Positions 30,333-38,931 are shown, counted from the first letter of the stretch. The stretch is DNA of 56,647 bases from Streptomyces flaveus (GCF_014647675.1 NZ_BMPQ01000044.1:1-56647); one strand, 5' to 3'. A program made the numbers and translations. Notes: generated by a model not told the origin, from the letters alone.

Positions 30333-31136
30333 ATGCCACCGGCCAAGAAGCGTGCCCGCAGCTACGACCCCGTCAAGATCCGCGCCGCCGTCCTGACCCA
30401 GCTCGGGAACGTACGGGAGGCCGTCCGCACCCTCACCCCCGAGCAGCTCGCGCAACCCACCCGCCTCGGCGACTGGACCGTACGAGAACTGGCCGCGCAT
30501 ATCGCCGCGGCCATCGAGAGCGTCAGCCGGACCATCGACCTGGAGCCACCGGCGAAGCCCGAACTCGCCCTGCTGGACTGGCCGTCCGCGACCGTCAACC
30601 CCGCGCTCGCCGCCGCCAACGCCGACCGCACCCGCGACTTCGCCCGCGAGCACCCGGACCTCGACGCGCTGTACGCCCGCACCGAGCAGCGGCTGTCCGA
30701 GCGGCTGGCCGTCACCCCGGGCGAGCGGCTGCTCGCCACCCGGCCCGGCTTCATGACGCTCGCCGACTACCTGGTCACCCGCACCATCGAACTCGTCGTC
30801 CACACCGACGACCTGAACGCCGCCGTGCCGGGCCTCGACATCCTGTACGACCGTCAGGCCCTCGCCGCCTGCACCCGCCTGCTCGCCGACGCGCTCGCCG
30901 TGAAGGCGCCCGGGGCCTCCACGGAGGTCCGCGTTCCGCCGTTCGCGGTCGTGCAGTGCGTCGAGGGGCCGCGGCACACCCGCGGAACCCCGCCGAACGT
31001 CGTGGAGACCGACCCGCTGACCTGGATCCGGCTCGCGACCGGGCGTACGGAATGGCGTACGGCCCTCGCCGATGCCGAGGTCAGCGCGAGCGGTGAGCGG
31101 GCCGACCTGGGCGGGCTGCTCCCCCTGATGGGCTGA
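30333..31136 (+). CDS. Maleylpyruvate isomerase-family mycothiol-dependent enzyme
   Basis: 267 aa from ATG 30333 (AGGGTGATCTCC upstream); a GTG at 30324 is less likely. DinB-like four-helix N-terminal domain with the metal histidines in LGDWTVRELAAHIAAAIESV and IELVVHTDDL, and a C-terminal domain around PPFAVVQCVEGP and WIRLATGRTEW, the SCP2/MDMPI-C type. Proteins of this family use mycothiol, the actinobacterial thiol, as cofactor or cosubstrate in isomerisation or transfer. The true substrate is unknown. Downstream of the M23 peptidase by 10 bp, same strand. Confidence 0.85.
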   Translation: MPPAKKRARSYDPVKIRAAVLTQLGNVREAVRTLTPEQLAQPTRLGDWTVRELAAHIAAAIESVSRTIDLEPPAKPELALLDWPSATVNPALAAANADRTRDFAREHPDLDALYARTEQRLSERLAVTPGERLLATRPGFMTLADYLVTRTIELVVHTDDLNAAVPGLDILYDRQALAACTRLLADALAVKAPGASTEVRVPPFAVVQCVEGPRHTRGTPPNVVETDPLTWIRLATGRTEWRTALADAEVSASGERADLGGLLPLMG

Positions 31137-31221
31137 GCCAGGGCTGAGCGGCCGGGGAGGGACGAGAAGTCGAGTGAAACTGGAAGGGAACCAACCACCC
31201 CACCCGTCCCGTCACAGCGAC

Positions 31222-32037
31222 ATGCGAACGCAACGGCTTACTCTCAGCGTCCTGGCGGTCACCGGCCTGCTCGCCACAGCGGCCTGCGGCACGGAGAAGG
31301 GTGACGACGGATCCGCGTCCGTCGGCGCCGGGCAGCAGACGAAGATCACCGGCAAGCACTGGCAGGTGGACAGCGTGAACGTCGGTGGCACCACGTACGA
31401 GGCCCCGGCCGACGCCCACATCGAGTTCGGCGAGGACGGCAAGGTGGGCGGCAACTACGGCTGCAACCACTTCGGGGCCACCGCCGAGATGCAGGGCGAC
31501 ACGATGAAGGTCGGCTCCGACACCCTGCAGACCAAGATGGCCTGTGGCGAGAAGCCGATGGAGTTCGAGTCCAAGATCGCCGAGACGCTCTCCGAGAGCA
31601 CGATCACGACCAAGGTCGACGGCGACAAGCTGACGCTCACCACCCAGGACGGGAACACGGTGAAGCTCACGGCCCAGAAGCCGGCCAAGCTCCAGGGCAC
31701 GAAGTGGAACGTCACCGGCAGCACCAACAAGGGCGGCACAGTCACCTCGCTCGCTTCCGAGGCCGAGGGCAAGGTCCACCTCACCTTCGACGGCAAGGGC
31801 ACCGTCCACGGTCAGCTCGGCTGCAACAAGGTGTCGGCGAAGGCGACGGTCGGTGACGGACAGATCACCCTGGGATCCCCGTCCACCACCCGCATGATGT
31901 GCTCCCCCTCACTCATGGACACCGAAAAAGCCCTGCTGAAGCTCTTCAACGGCAAGGCCACGTACGAGCTCAAGCACCGCACCCTCACCCTGACCAGCGA
32001 AAACGGCGGTGGCTTCGAAGCCGTCGCCGCCAAGTGA
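31222..32037 (+). CDS. META-domain lipoprotein (two HslJ-like domains)
   Basis: 271 aa from ATG 31222, preferred because it yields a clean lipoprotein signal ending at Cys22 (LLATAACG). GTG 31174 adds 16 hydrophilic residues. Two META domains: the first (about 35-140) with ITGKHWQVDSVNVGG, HIEFGEDGKVGGNYGCNHFGA and KMACGEKPMEFE, the second (about 150-265) with LQGTKWNVTG, HLTFDGKGTVHGQLGCNKVSA and TRMMCSPSLMDTE. Paired Cys in each (NYGC/MAC; LGC/MMC) probably form disulfides. HslJ-type domains occur in envelope and heat-shock or motility-related proteins. Role here unknown. Upstream of purF by 61 bp. Confidence 0.88.
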   Translation: MRTQRLTLSVLAVTGLLATAACGTEKGDDGSASVGAGQQTKITGKHWQVDSVNVGGTTYEAPADAHIEFGEDGKVGGNYGCNHFGATAEMQGDTMKVGSDTLQTKMACGEKPMEFESKIAETLSESTITTKVDGDKLTLTTQDGNTVKLTAQKPAKLQGTKWNVTGSTNKGGTVTSLASEAEGKVHLTFDGKGTVHGQLGCNKVSAKATVGDGQITLGSPSTTRMMCSPSLMDTEKALLKLFNGKATYELKHRTLTLTSENGGGFEAVAAK

Positions 32038-32061
32038 TCCACAACGAGCCCGAATCCTCCA

Positions 32062-32091
32062 TTCGGACCAGTGGCCGACCTCGCCTACACT
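32062..32091 (+). promoter_or_regulatory. purF promoter
   Basis: -10 TACACT (32086-32091) is preceded 18 bp upstream by TTCGGA. The -10 ends 7 bp before the purF GTG, so the transcript should start at or next to the start codon (leaderless). It lies just after the META gene stop. Confidence 0.6.
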
Positions 32092-32098
32092 CGGTGGC

Positions 32099-33625
32099 GT
32101 GCCACGTGGTGACGGTCGACTCAGTCATGATCTGCTCCCCGGCGAGAAAGGACCCCAGGACGCTTGCGGCGTCTTCGGAGTCTGGGCTCCCGGCGAAGAG
32201 GTCGCCAAGCTCACTTACTTCGGGCTCTACGCTCTCCAGCATCGGGGCCAGGAATCCGCGGGAATCGCGGTCAGCAACGGCTCCAAGATCCTCGTCTTCA
32301 AGGACATGGGCCTGGTCTCCCAGGTCTTCGACGAGGCCTCCCTCGGTTCGCTCCTCGGTCATATCGCGGTCGGTCACGCCCGCTACTCGACCACCGGCGC
32401 GTCCACCTGGGAGAACGCCCAGCCCACCTTCCGTGCCACCGCGCACGGTTCCATCGCACTCGGCCACAACGGCAACCTGGTCAACACGGCCCAGCTCGCC
32501 GAGATGGTCGCCGACCTGCCCAAGCAGGAGGGCCGCACGCCACGCGTGGCGGCCACCAACGACACCGACCTGCTCACGGCGCTCCTCGCCGCCCAGGTCG
32601 ACGAATTCGGCAAGCCGCTGACCATCGAGGAGGCCTCGGCCAAGGTCCTCCCGCAGATCAAGGGCGCCTTCAGCCTCACCTTCATGGACGAGCACACGCT
32701 GTACGCGGCGCGTGACCCGCAGGGCATCCGCCCACTGGTCCTGGGCCGCCTGGAGCGTGGCTGGGTGGTCGCCTCCGAGTCCGCCGCCCTGGACATCTGC
32801 GGCGCCAGCTTCGTACGCGAGATCGAGCCGGGCGAGTTCGTCGCCATCGACGAGAACGGTCTGCGGTCGTCGCGATTCGCGGAAGCGAAGCCCAAGGGCT
32901 GTGTCTTCGAGTACGTGTATCTGGCCCGCCCTGACACCGACATAGCCGGCCGGAACGTGTACCTCTCGCGCGTCGAGATGGGCCGCAGGCTCGCCAAGGA
33001 AGCCCCCGCCGACGCCGACCTCGTCATAGCGACCCCGGAGTCCGGCACGCCCGCCGCGATCGGTTACGCGGAAGCCTCCGGCATCCCGTTCGGCGCGGGC
33101 CTGGTGAAGAACGCGTACGTCGGCCGGACCTTCATCCAGCCTTCACAGACCATCCGCCAGCTGGGCATCCGACTGAAACTGAATCCCCTCAAGGAAGTCA
33201 TCAAGGGCAAGCGCCTGATCGTCGTGGACGACTCGATCGTGCGCGGCAACACCCAGCGCGCGCTCGTGCGGATGCTGCGCGAGGCGGGCGCGGCCGAGGT
33301 CCACATCCGGATCTCGTCGCCTCCCGTGAAGTGGCCCTGCTTCTTCGGCATCGACTTCGCCACCCGTGCCGAGCTGATCGCCAACGGCATGACGGTCGAC
33401 GAGATCGGCAAGTCCCTGGGCGCCGACTCCCTGGCGTACATCTCCATCGACGGCATGATCGACGCGACCACCATCGCCAAGCCGAACCTCTGCCGCGCCT
33501 GCTTCGACGGCGAGTACCCGATGGACCTCCCGGACCCCGAACTGCTCGGCAAGCAGCTCCTGGAGACCGAGCTGGCCTCGGGCCCGGCGGCCACGGCCGC
33601 GGCCGACGCGATCCGTCGCCCGTAA
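32099..33625 (+). CDS. purF: Amidophosphoribosyltransferase
   Basis: 508 aa from GTG 32099. First committed step of purine synthesis: PRPP + glutamine to phosphoribosylamine. The start leaves a 22-residue propeptide ending before Cys23 (DACGVFGVW), the N-terminal nucleophile exposed by self-cleavage, as in Bacillus-type PurF. Glutaminase motifs LQHRGQESAGIA and HNGNLVNT are intact. The PRPP-binding motif is VVDDSIVRGNTQ. Cysteines in WPCFFG and LCRACF fit a 4Fe-4S cluster. Purine nucleotides feed back on this enzyme. The frame is open upstream to 32009, but the -10 at 32086 and absence of a Shine-Dalgarno support a leaderless GTG. purM follows 46 bp later. Confidence 0.96.
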   Translation: MPRGDGRLSHDLLPGEKGPQDACGVFGVWAPGEEVAKLTYFGLYALQHRGQESAGIAVSNGSKILVFKDMGLVSQVFDEASLGSLLGHIAVGHARYSTTGASTWENAQPTFRATAHGSIALGHNGNLVNTAQLAEMVADLPKQEGRTPRVAATNDTDLLTALLAAQVDEFGKPLTIEEASAKVLPQIKGAFSLTFMDEHTLYAARDPQGIRPLVLGRLERGWVVASESAALDICGASFVREIEPGEFVAIDENGLRSSRFAEAKPKGCVFEYVYLARPDTDIAGRNVYLSRVEMGRRLAKEAPADADLVIATPESGTPAAIGYAEASGIPFGAGLVKNAYVGRTFIQPSQTIRQLGIRLKLNPLKEVIKGKRLIVVDDSIVRGNTQRALVRMLREAGAAEVHIRISSPPVKWPCFFGIDFATRAELIANGMTVDEIGKSLGADSLAYISIDGMIDATTIAKPNLCRACFDGEYPMDLPDPELLGKQLLETELASGPAATAAADAIRRP

Positions 33626-33671
33626 GACACCGCAGCACACCCAGCGGTACGACACGAAAGCTCTCAAAGTC

Positions 33672-34742
33672 ATGACTACTGAGACCTCAGGTGCCAGCTA
33701 CGCGGCTGCCGGCGTCGACATCGAAGCGGGCGACCGCGCCGTGGAGCTCATGAAGGAGTGGGTGAAGAAGACGCAGCGCCCCGAGGTCCTCGGCGGCCTC
33801 GGCGGCTTCGCCGGCCTCTTCGACGCCTCCGCCCTCAAGCGCTACGAGCGCCCGCTGCTGGCCTCCGCCACGGACGGCGTCGGTACGAAGGTCGACCTCG
33901 CCCGGCAGCTCGGCGTGTACGACAGCATCGGCCACGACCTGGTCGCGATGGTCATGGACGACATCGTGGTGTGCGGCGCCGAACCCCTCTTCATGACCGA
34001 CTACATCTGCGTCGGCAAGGTCCACCCCGAGCGCGTCGCCGCCATCGTGAAGGGCATCGCCGAGGGCTGTGTGCTCGCGGGCTGCGCTCTGGTCGGCGGT
34101 GAGACGGCCGAGCACCCCGGGCTCCTCGGCCCGGACGACTTCGACGTCGCGGGCGCCGGCACCGGGGTGGTCGAAGCAGACCGGCTCCTTGGCGCCGATC
34201 GCATCCGTAAGGGGGACGCGGTCATCGCCATGGCGTCCTCCGGCCTTCACTCGAACGGGTACTCGCTCGTCCGCCACGTCCTCTTCGACCGCGCCGGGCT
34301 CAGCCTCGACCAGCACATCGAGGACTTCGGCCGCACCCTCGGCGAGGAGCTCCTGGAGCCCACCAAGATCTACTCCCTGGACTGCCTGGCCCTGACCCGC
34401 ACGACCGAGGTGCACGCCTTCTCACACGTCACGGGCGGCGGCCTCGCGGCCAACCTGGCCCGCGTGATCCCCGACACCCTGCACGCGAGCGTCGACCGCA
34501 CCACCTGGACCCCGGCCCCGGTCTTCGACCTGGTCGGCACGACCGGTCAGGTCGACCGCCTGGAGCTGGAAAAGACCCTGAACATGGGCGTGGGCATGAT
34601 CGCGATCGTCCCCGAGGAATCCACGGACGTGGCCCTCGCCACACTGGCCGACCGCGGCGTGGAGGCCTGGGTAGCAGGCGAGATCGCAGACCGCGGCGAC
34701 CAGAAGACGGGCGCGGAGCTGACGGGGGATTACGCCGCGTAA
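33672..34742 (+). CDS. purM: AIR synthetase (phosphoribosylformylglycinamidine cyclo-ligase)
   Basis: 356 aa. Step 5: ATP-dependent ring closure of FGAM to AIR. Family motifs: ASATDGVGTKVDLARQ, HDLVAMVMDDIVVCGAEPLFMTDY, GCALVGGETAEHPGLL, ASSGLHSNGYSLVR and HVTGGGLAANLARVIP, where the last two form the ATP and phosphate site. Starts at ATG 33672, 46 bp after purF, and probably forms a purFM operon. Ribosome binding site weak (GAAAG). Followed by a hairpin at 34773-34795. Confidence 0.97.
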   Translation: MTTETSGASYAAAGVDIEAGDRAVELMKEWVKKTQRPEVLGGLGGFAGLFDASALKRYERPLLASATDGVGTKVDLARQLGVYDSIGHDLVAMVMDDIVVCGAEPLFMTDYICVGKVHPERVAAIVKGIAEGCVLAGCALVGGETAEHPGLLGPDDFDVAGAGTGVVEADRLLGADRIRKGDAVIAMASSGLHSNGYSLVRHVLFDRAGLSLDQHIEDFGRTLGEELLEPTKIYSLDCLALTRTTEVHAFSHVTGGGLAANLARVIPDTLHASVDRTTWTPAPVFDLVGTTGQVDRLELEKTLNMGVGMIAIVPEESTDVALATLADRGVEAWVAGEIADRGDQKTGAELTGDYAA

Positions 34743-34772
34743 CCGTACTGGCTGAAGTCCGGTGCGGTTAAC

Positions 34773-34795
34773 CGCGCCCCTTTTAGGGGCGCGGG
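34773..34795. terminator. Terminator after purM (part of short dispersed repeat)
   Basis: CCGCGCCCC-TTTTA-GGGGCGCGG, a perfect 9-bp stem 30 bp after purM. The hairpin and the following GGCTCCGCCGCGTGGGCGCG and CGACCAGCCACAAC match the arms of the large repeats at 17458 and 38999. Confidence 0.8.
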
Positions 34796-34909
34796 GCTGT
34801 TTCGATATGCGGCTCCGCCGCGTGGGCGCGACCAGCCACAACGGACCCGCAGGTCAGGACGAACCCTCAGCTTTAAACCGCCGAACCCAGCGGAGCGCCA
34901 TGCACAAAA

Positions 34910-34942
34910 CCCGGTCCGGTGCGTTAACCGCTCCGGACCGGG
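34910..34942 (-). terminator. Terminator of the DUF3073 gene
   Basis: CCCGGTCCGG, 13-nt loop, CCGGACCGGG: a perfect 10-bp stem 19 bp past the DUF3073 stop on the minus strand. Confidence 0.7.
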
Positions 34943-34961
34943 TGAAGCGCTGCTAAGACAG

Positions 34962-35216
34962 TCAAGCGCCGCGACGCTGCTGTTGCGACGACGGACCGGA
35001 CTCATCGTCCTCGTCCTCATCGTCGTTGTAGAGATCCGCGTACTGGGCGTACGGGTCATCGTCTTCGTCATCCTCGAACGGCTCGCCATTCGGCGGTTGG
35101 TTCGAAGTCGAAGCGCCCAGCTCGCTGGCCAGACGCGACAGGTCAGTCCCGCCGCTGTTGTACTTCAGCTGGCGGGCGACCTTCGTCTGCTTGGCCTTGG
35201 CCCGGCCGCGCCCCAT
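34962..35216 (-). CDS. DUF3073 family protein
   Basis: 84 aa from ATG 35216. N-terminal basic segment MGRGRAKAKQTKVARQLKY is nearly invariant in actinobacterial DUF3073. A short helix LSRLASELG follows, then a strongly acidic low-complexity C-terminus (EDDEDDDPYAQYADLYNDDEDEDDE, split from the rest). The charge asymmetry resembles small RNA- or ribosome-associated proteins, but no function is established. The frame is open to 35342 without conserved sequence. Convergent with purM, and in S. coelicolor order this would be SCO4088. 278 bp of non-coding DNA separates it from vdh, in which I see no gene. Confidence 0.9.
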   Translation of the reverse strand: MGRGRAKAKQTKVARQLKYNSGGTDLSRLASELGASTSNQPPNGEPFEDDEDDDPYAQYADLYNDDEDEDDESGPSSQQQRRGA

Positions 35217-35494
35217 GGCTCGACCCCCTCGGTGACGGGGCTCGACGGCCCCAGAGTCTTGACACGCGTTCATGATCTGGAACGGGCTCTCCGTGGAGAG
35301 ACCGGTCCGTAGGGCTTCCACGGTACCTGAGCCCACGCCCATACGGTACGTCGCCCGCAGGACGTGGCGCCGCCCAGAACCCTCGGGGAGCCCTGTCCCC
35401 GCTGGTCAACCGCGATTTTAACCTCTTATCGGCGCACGACCCGCCGACAAAGTGAGAGTTCTCTCCAACACCCCGTCGGCGGGTACCCCACGCC

Positions 35495-36577
35495 TCAGCG
35501 ACGCCGCGCCTCCGCCATCCGCTGCTCGGCGATCCGGTCCGCCGCCGCGGCCGGCGGAATCCCGTCTTCCTTCGCACGTGCGAAGATCGCCAACGTGGTG
35601 TCGTAGATCTTCGCGGCCTTCGCCTTGCACCGCTCGAAGTCGAAGCCGTGGAGTTCGTCGGCGACCTGGATGACACCGCCGGCGTTCACGACGTAGTCCG
35701 GCGCGTACAGGATCGTGCGGTCGGCGAGGTCCTTCTCGACGCCCGGGTGCGCGAGCTGGTTGTTGGCGGCGCCGCACACGATCCTCGCGGTGAGGACCGG
35801 CACGGAGTCGTCGTTGAGCGCCCCGCCCAGCGCGCAGGGAGCGTAGATGTCGAGGCCGTCGACGCGGATCAGTTCGGCGGTGTCCTTGACGGCCACCACG
35901 TCCGGGTGCTGTTCGGTGATCTGCCGTACGGCCTCCTCGCGCACGTCCGTGACGAAGACCTCGGCGCGCTCCGCCACGAGGTGCTCCACCAGGTGGCGGC
36001 CCACCTTGCCGACGCCGGCGATGCCGATCCGGCGGGCCCGCAGCGAGGGATCGCCCCACAGGTGCTGGGCCGAGGCCCGCATGCCCTGGTAGACGCCGTA
36101 CGCGGTCAGCACGGAGGAGTCGCCGGCCCCGCCCTTCTCGGGCGAGCGGCCGGTGGTCCAGCGGCAGGCGCGGGCGACGACGTCCATGTCGGCCACGTAC
36201 GTGCCGACGTCGCACGCCGTGACGTACCGCCCGCCGAGCGAGGCCACGAACCGGCCGTACGCGAGCAGCAGCTCCTCGGTCTTGATCTTCTCGGGATCCC
36301 CGATGATCACGGCTTTGCCGCCGCCGTGGTCGAGCCCGGCCATGGCGTTCTTGTACGACATCCCGCGCGACAGGTTCAGCGCGTCGGCGACGGCCTCTTC
36401 CTCGCTCGCGTACGGGTAGAAGCGCGTGCCGCCGAGGGCGGGGCCCAGGGCGGTCGAGTGGATGGCGATGACGGCCTTGAGGCCACTGGCGCGGTCCTGG
36501 CAGAGCACGACTTGCTCATGACCTCCCTGATCCGAGTGGAACAGGGTGTGCAGGACGCCGTCGGTTACGTCGGTCAC
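35495..36577 (-). CDS. vdh: Valine (Leu/Phe/Val) dehydrogenase
   Basis: 360 aa. NAD-dependent oxidative deamination of branched-chain amino acids, feeding acyl-CoA precursors for polyketides in Streptomyces. Substrate domain: GLKAVIAIHSTALGPALGGTRF, and catalytic Lys in AMAGLDHGGGKAVIIGD. NAD domain: ARRIGIAGVGKVGRHLVEHLV with GxGxxG at about residue 187, then CGAANNQLAHPG. Intact and full length. The start ATG (36577) lies about 70 bp downstream of a minus-strand TAATCT (36650-36655), a possible -10. Divergent from the conserved gene at 36811. Position matches SCO4089. Confidence 0.95.
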   Translation of the reverse strand: MTDVTDGVLHTLFHSDQGGHEQVVLCQDRASGLKAVIAIHSTALGPALGGTRFYPYASEEEAVADALNLSRGMSYKNAMAGLDHGGGKAVIIGDPEKIKTEELLLAYGRFVASLGGRYVTACDVGTYVADMDVVARACRWTTGRSPEKGGAGDSSVLTAYGVYQGMRASAQHLWGDPSLRARRIGIAGVGKVGRHLVEHLVAERAEVFVTDVREEAVRQITEQHPDVVAVKDTAELIRVDGLDIYAPCALGGALNDDSVPVLTARIVCGAANNQLAHPGVEKDLADRTILYAPDYVVNAGGVIQVADELHGFDFERCKAKAAKIYDTTLAIFARAKEDGIPPAAAADRIAEQRMAEARRR

Positions 36578-36810
36578 GGTGGTGACTCCTGGGTAAGTAG
36601 CGGCGGTTCCGGGGCGGGGCCCGTAAGGGTGGCGGGTTCCGTGACATTGAGATTAGAGCTTCCGCCCTCCCGCCGTCGGCGCGGTGCTCAGGATCACCTT
36701 CTCCCGGAGTACGGTCACGTTGTGGCATCGGACGCCGAGCAGTGTGTCCCCGCGCCCCCGCGCGGGGGTTTCGAGGGTTTTCCGTCAGGTCCGCGGGGGA
36801 GGGAGCAAGC

Positions 36811-37653
36811 GTGCCCAAGGTGTCCTCGGTGATCGTCCCGTACGCGTCCTATCTGCGCGTGTACGAACCGCTGGCCGCCTTCCCGGAACCGGAGCGCGGC
36901 CACTGGGCGCGGTACGCGCGCCGCCCCGACCGGCCCTCGTCCCAGGACGAACTGCGACGCTCCCTGGCCGACTTGCTGCCCACACCGCCGATCCCGGTGC
37001 CCGTGCACGAGAGCGGCGACGCCTTCGTCGCGGACGTGGACGGCGTGCTGTGCGTGTGTCCCTGGCGCACCCGGCTGCGCGGCTGGCAGGCCCTGGGCGA
37101 GCTGGCCGAGGAGCTGCCGGGGCCGGTCCTGGACGCGGTGCTGCCTCCGGTCGTACGCCGCCAGGCCGCCCAGGACTACGAGCGCTGGCTGAGCCGCAAC
37201 CCCGACGCCCGCCCCTGGATCCGCACCTCGACCTGGCATGTACCGCTGAACTGGTTCGTGCTGGTCGCCGACGAGGAGCGCGAGTACGACAAGGGCTCGG
37301 AGAAGGACGCCCCCGTACTGCGCTACCGGACGCCCATGGTGCAGGCGCGGCGGCGGGTGGCGCGAGGGCTGAAGGCGCTCAAGGACGCCATCGACGAGGG
37401 GCCGCTGATCGACGGCCTTGTGGACGTGGGGCGCTGGCTGGAGGAGTTCCATCCGCGCTCGCTGGTGGAGCTGGACTACGGCGGCCTGGTGCACGTCCTG
37501 CCCGCCGAGCAGCTCGACAGCGACCATTCGGCGGCGGATGTGGCCGAGGGGATCGAGGCGCTGCGTACGGGCGACGGGGTCGGGGCCGGGGAGGCGTACG
37601 GTCGGCTGGTCGAACGCTGGCGGGCGGTCCGGGATCGCCGTTCGGCGAACTGA
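36811..37653 (+). CDS. Conserved actinobacterial hypothetical protein
   Basis: 280 aa from GTG 36811, chosen because GGGGGAGGGAG lies 6-16 nt upstream; the frame is open to 36742. No signal peptide or membrane segment. Charged, Arg-rich soluble protein with segments SSVIVPYASYLRVYEPLAAFP, WRTRLRGWQALGELAEELP, WHVPLNWFVLVADEEREY and HPRSLVELDYGGLVHVL. I recognise it as the gene regularly found between vdh and bldC in Streptomyces (SCO4090 as I recall), without known function. Conserved position and composition support a real gene. A terminator-like inverted repeat lies 185 bp downstream. Confidence 0.85.
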   Translation: MPKVSSVIVPYASYLRVYEPLAAFPEPERGHWARYARRPDRPSSQDELRRSLADLLPTPPIPVPVHESGDAFVADVDGVLCVCPWRTRLRGWQALGELAEELPGPVLDAVLPPVVRRQAAQDYERWLSRNPDARPWIRTSTWHVPLNWFVLVADEEREYDKGSEKDAPVLRYRTPMVQARRRVARGLKALKDAIDEGPLIDGLVDVGRWLEEFHPRSLVELDYGGLVHVLPAEQLDSDHSAADVAEGIEALRTGDGVGAGEAYGRLVERWRAVRDRRSAN

Positions 37654-37823
37654 CGGGACGTAAGTCACCATCAGGACTTTGCGGGTAAGGGTGACGGACA
37701 GCACTAACGCGGACCTTGCACCAGACGCCCCTCCTCATGTCAAAATAGGACAAGGAGTCCGGTGAGGGCTCCATCTATCCATGTATGGGTGGAATCTCAG
37801 TATTGCGTGCTATGGGAGGTCTC

Positions 37824-37862
37824 GTGACTCCCGATCACCCCTGTGACTGATCGTCACAGGGG
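37824..37862 (+). promoter_or_regulatory. Short leader ORF overlapping a perfect inverted repeat upstream of bldC
   Basis: In the 445-bp gap 37654-38098. GGGAGGT (37814-37820) is followed 3 nt later by GTG 37824, opening an 8-codon frame MTPDHPCD that stops at 37850. The stop lies in the loop of CCCCTGTGAC-TGATC-GTCACAGGGG (37838-37862). A TATAAC at 37995-38000 could be a -10 closer to bldC. The hairpin might instead terminate the upstream gene. Confidence 0.4.
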
Positions 37863-38098
37863 CGTGACTGTCCGCTATGGCATGGTCCATCGGCTTCCGT
37901 CGCTGATGAACACCTGAGAGGGCAATTCCATCGGTTTGGCCGACGCGGCTGGACGGATGGTGTAGTTGTAGTGCCGAGGACAAGCCGTTCGTCCTATAAC
38001 CGACTCGACCCGCGTCCGCCATTTCGGGCAACGCGGGTCAAGGTGCAGAATTTAGAGGAATGAACCGAGAACGTTCGGTTCCCCCGAGGAGGCCGCTC

Positions 38099-38305
38099 AT
38101 GACCGCTCGCACCCCTGATGCCGAGCCGCTGCTGACCCCCGCTGAGGTCGCCACGATGTTCCGCGTTGACCCAAAGACGGTCACGCGGTGGGCGAAGGCA
38201 GGCAAGCTCACGTCGATCCGCACGCTCGGCGGGCATCGCCGCTACCGCGAAGCTGAGGTCCGCGCACTGCTCGCGGGCATCCCGCAGCAGCGTACCGAAG
38301 CCTGA
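38099..38305 (+). CDS. bldC: Developmental regulator BldC
   Basis: 68 aa from ATG 38099 with CGAGGAGG 6 nt upstream. The sequence is the MerR-like winged-helix DNA-binding domain alone: LLTPAEVATMFRVDPKTVTRWAKAG, then KLTSIRTLGGHRRYREAEV. BldC binds cooperatively, head to tail, to direct repeats and holds back entry into sporulation, so mutants switch prematurely or are bald depending on medium. Length and sequence match the family closely. The frame is open upstream to 38060, but the added sequence is unconserved. Monocistronic, closed by a strong terminator at 38443. Position matches SCO4091. Confidence 0.98.
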   Translation: MTARTPDAEPLLTPAEVATMFRVDPKTVTRWAKAGKLTSIRTLGGHRRYREAEVRALLAGIPQQRTEA

Positions 38306-38442
38306 ACAACTGCATAGCAGGGCATTTCGGCAGGTTCCCCCAACGTGCCGGACTGCTCGAACCAAAGCTCCAAGCGACGCGGGTTCTGCCCCAACAGAGC
38401 CCACGCCCGAGCCAGAACCTCAAGCAACAAGGGTGCGTCGTC

Positions 38443-38482
38443 GATCGCGCTGGACTCCGCCGGGTCCAGCGCGATCTTTTTT
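38443..38482 (+). terminator. Intrinsic terminator after bldC with U-tract
   Basis: GATCGCGCTGGAC, loop, GTCCAGCGCGATC, then TTTTTT: a 13-bp perfect stem and six T's. Textbook rho-independent terminators with a U run are uncommon in Streptomyces. In the gap 38306-38733 I also see AT-rich DNA around TGCAATTGCACATATTAAATT (near 38600), but no convincing gene. Confidence 0.85.
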
Positions 38483-38733
38483 GTGCGCGCTCTCTGACGG
38501 AGTGTGAGCGGTCGCGGGGAGTCCGGGTGGTCCCTGAGCGGTCTGGAGTGCCGCTTGGGGCGGGTTTGGATCCGGTTGTGGGGCTGACCCCAGGGTGGGG
38601 TGCAATTGCACATATTAAATTGAGCGGTTGTAAGTGACCGGTAAGTACCGCCGATTTGAAAACCTATGCAGTGACTCCCGTCACAGGGCGGGGGTCTTGC
38701 TGAGGGTGTGTTACCTGCGGTAAAGGGGGGAGC

Positions 38734-38931
38734 TCATGCCGTTGCGGGGCTTTCGTCCTCGGCTACATCCTCGGGGCCGTCCGCGTCGTCCGGAGCCAAC
38801 TCCATGGCCATGGCCAGGTTCTGGAGACGGTGGCAGATCGGGCAGTGCCGGGTCAGGTGCCGGTACCCGGAGGCGGCCTGCAGATGGGCGCGCAACAGGG
38901 CTCGCGTCTCGTGCCGGGCGAACGCGGTCAT
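38734..38931 (-). CDS. Small zinc-knuckle-like protein (DUF6274-like)
   Basis: 65 aa from ATG 38931 with GGAGGTG 5 nt upstream. N-terminal helix FARHETRALLRAHLQAASGYRHL, then THRCPICH-type cysteine pair (HLTRHCPICHRLQNL), then an acidic tail (ELAPDDADGPEDVAEDE). The His and CxxCH residues could bind one metal. Streptomyces genomes carry small proteins with this exact arrangement near bldC. The DUF number is from memory and needs checking. It may regulate or bind nucleic acid, but there is no evidence. Convergent with bldC. Confidence 0.75.
   Translation of the reverse strand: MTAFARHETRALLRAHLQAASGYRHLTRHCPICHRLQNLAMAMELAPDDADGPEDVAEDESPATA

Noticed and set aside
38306..38613. Minus-strand frame downstream of bldC with protein-like segment LLLEVLARAWALLGQNP
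   Set aside because: It overlaps bldC and contains the bldC terminator palindrome as coding sequence, with no ribosome binding site. The protein-like look comes from a short stretch only. A remnant of a lost gene cannot be excluded.
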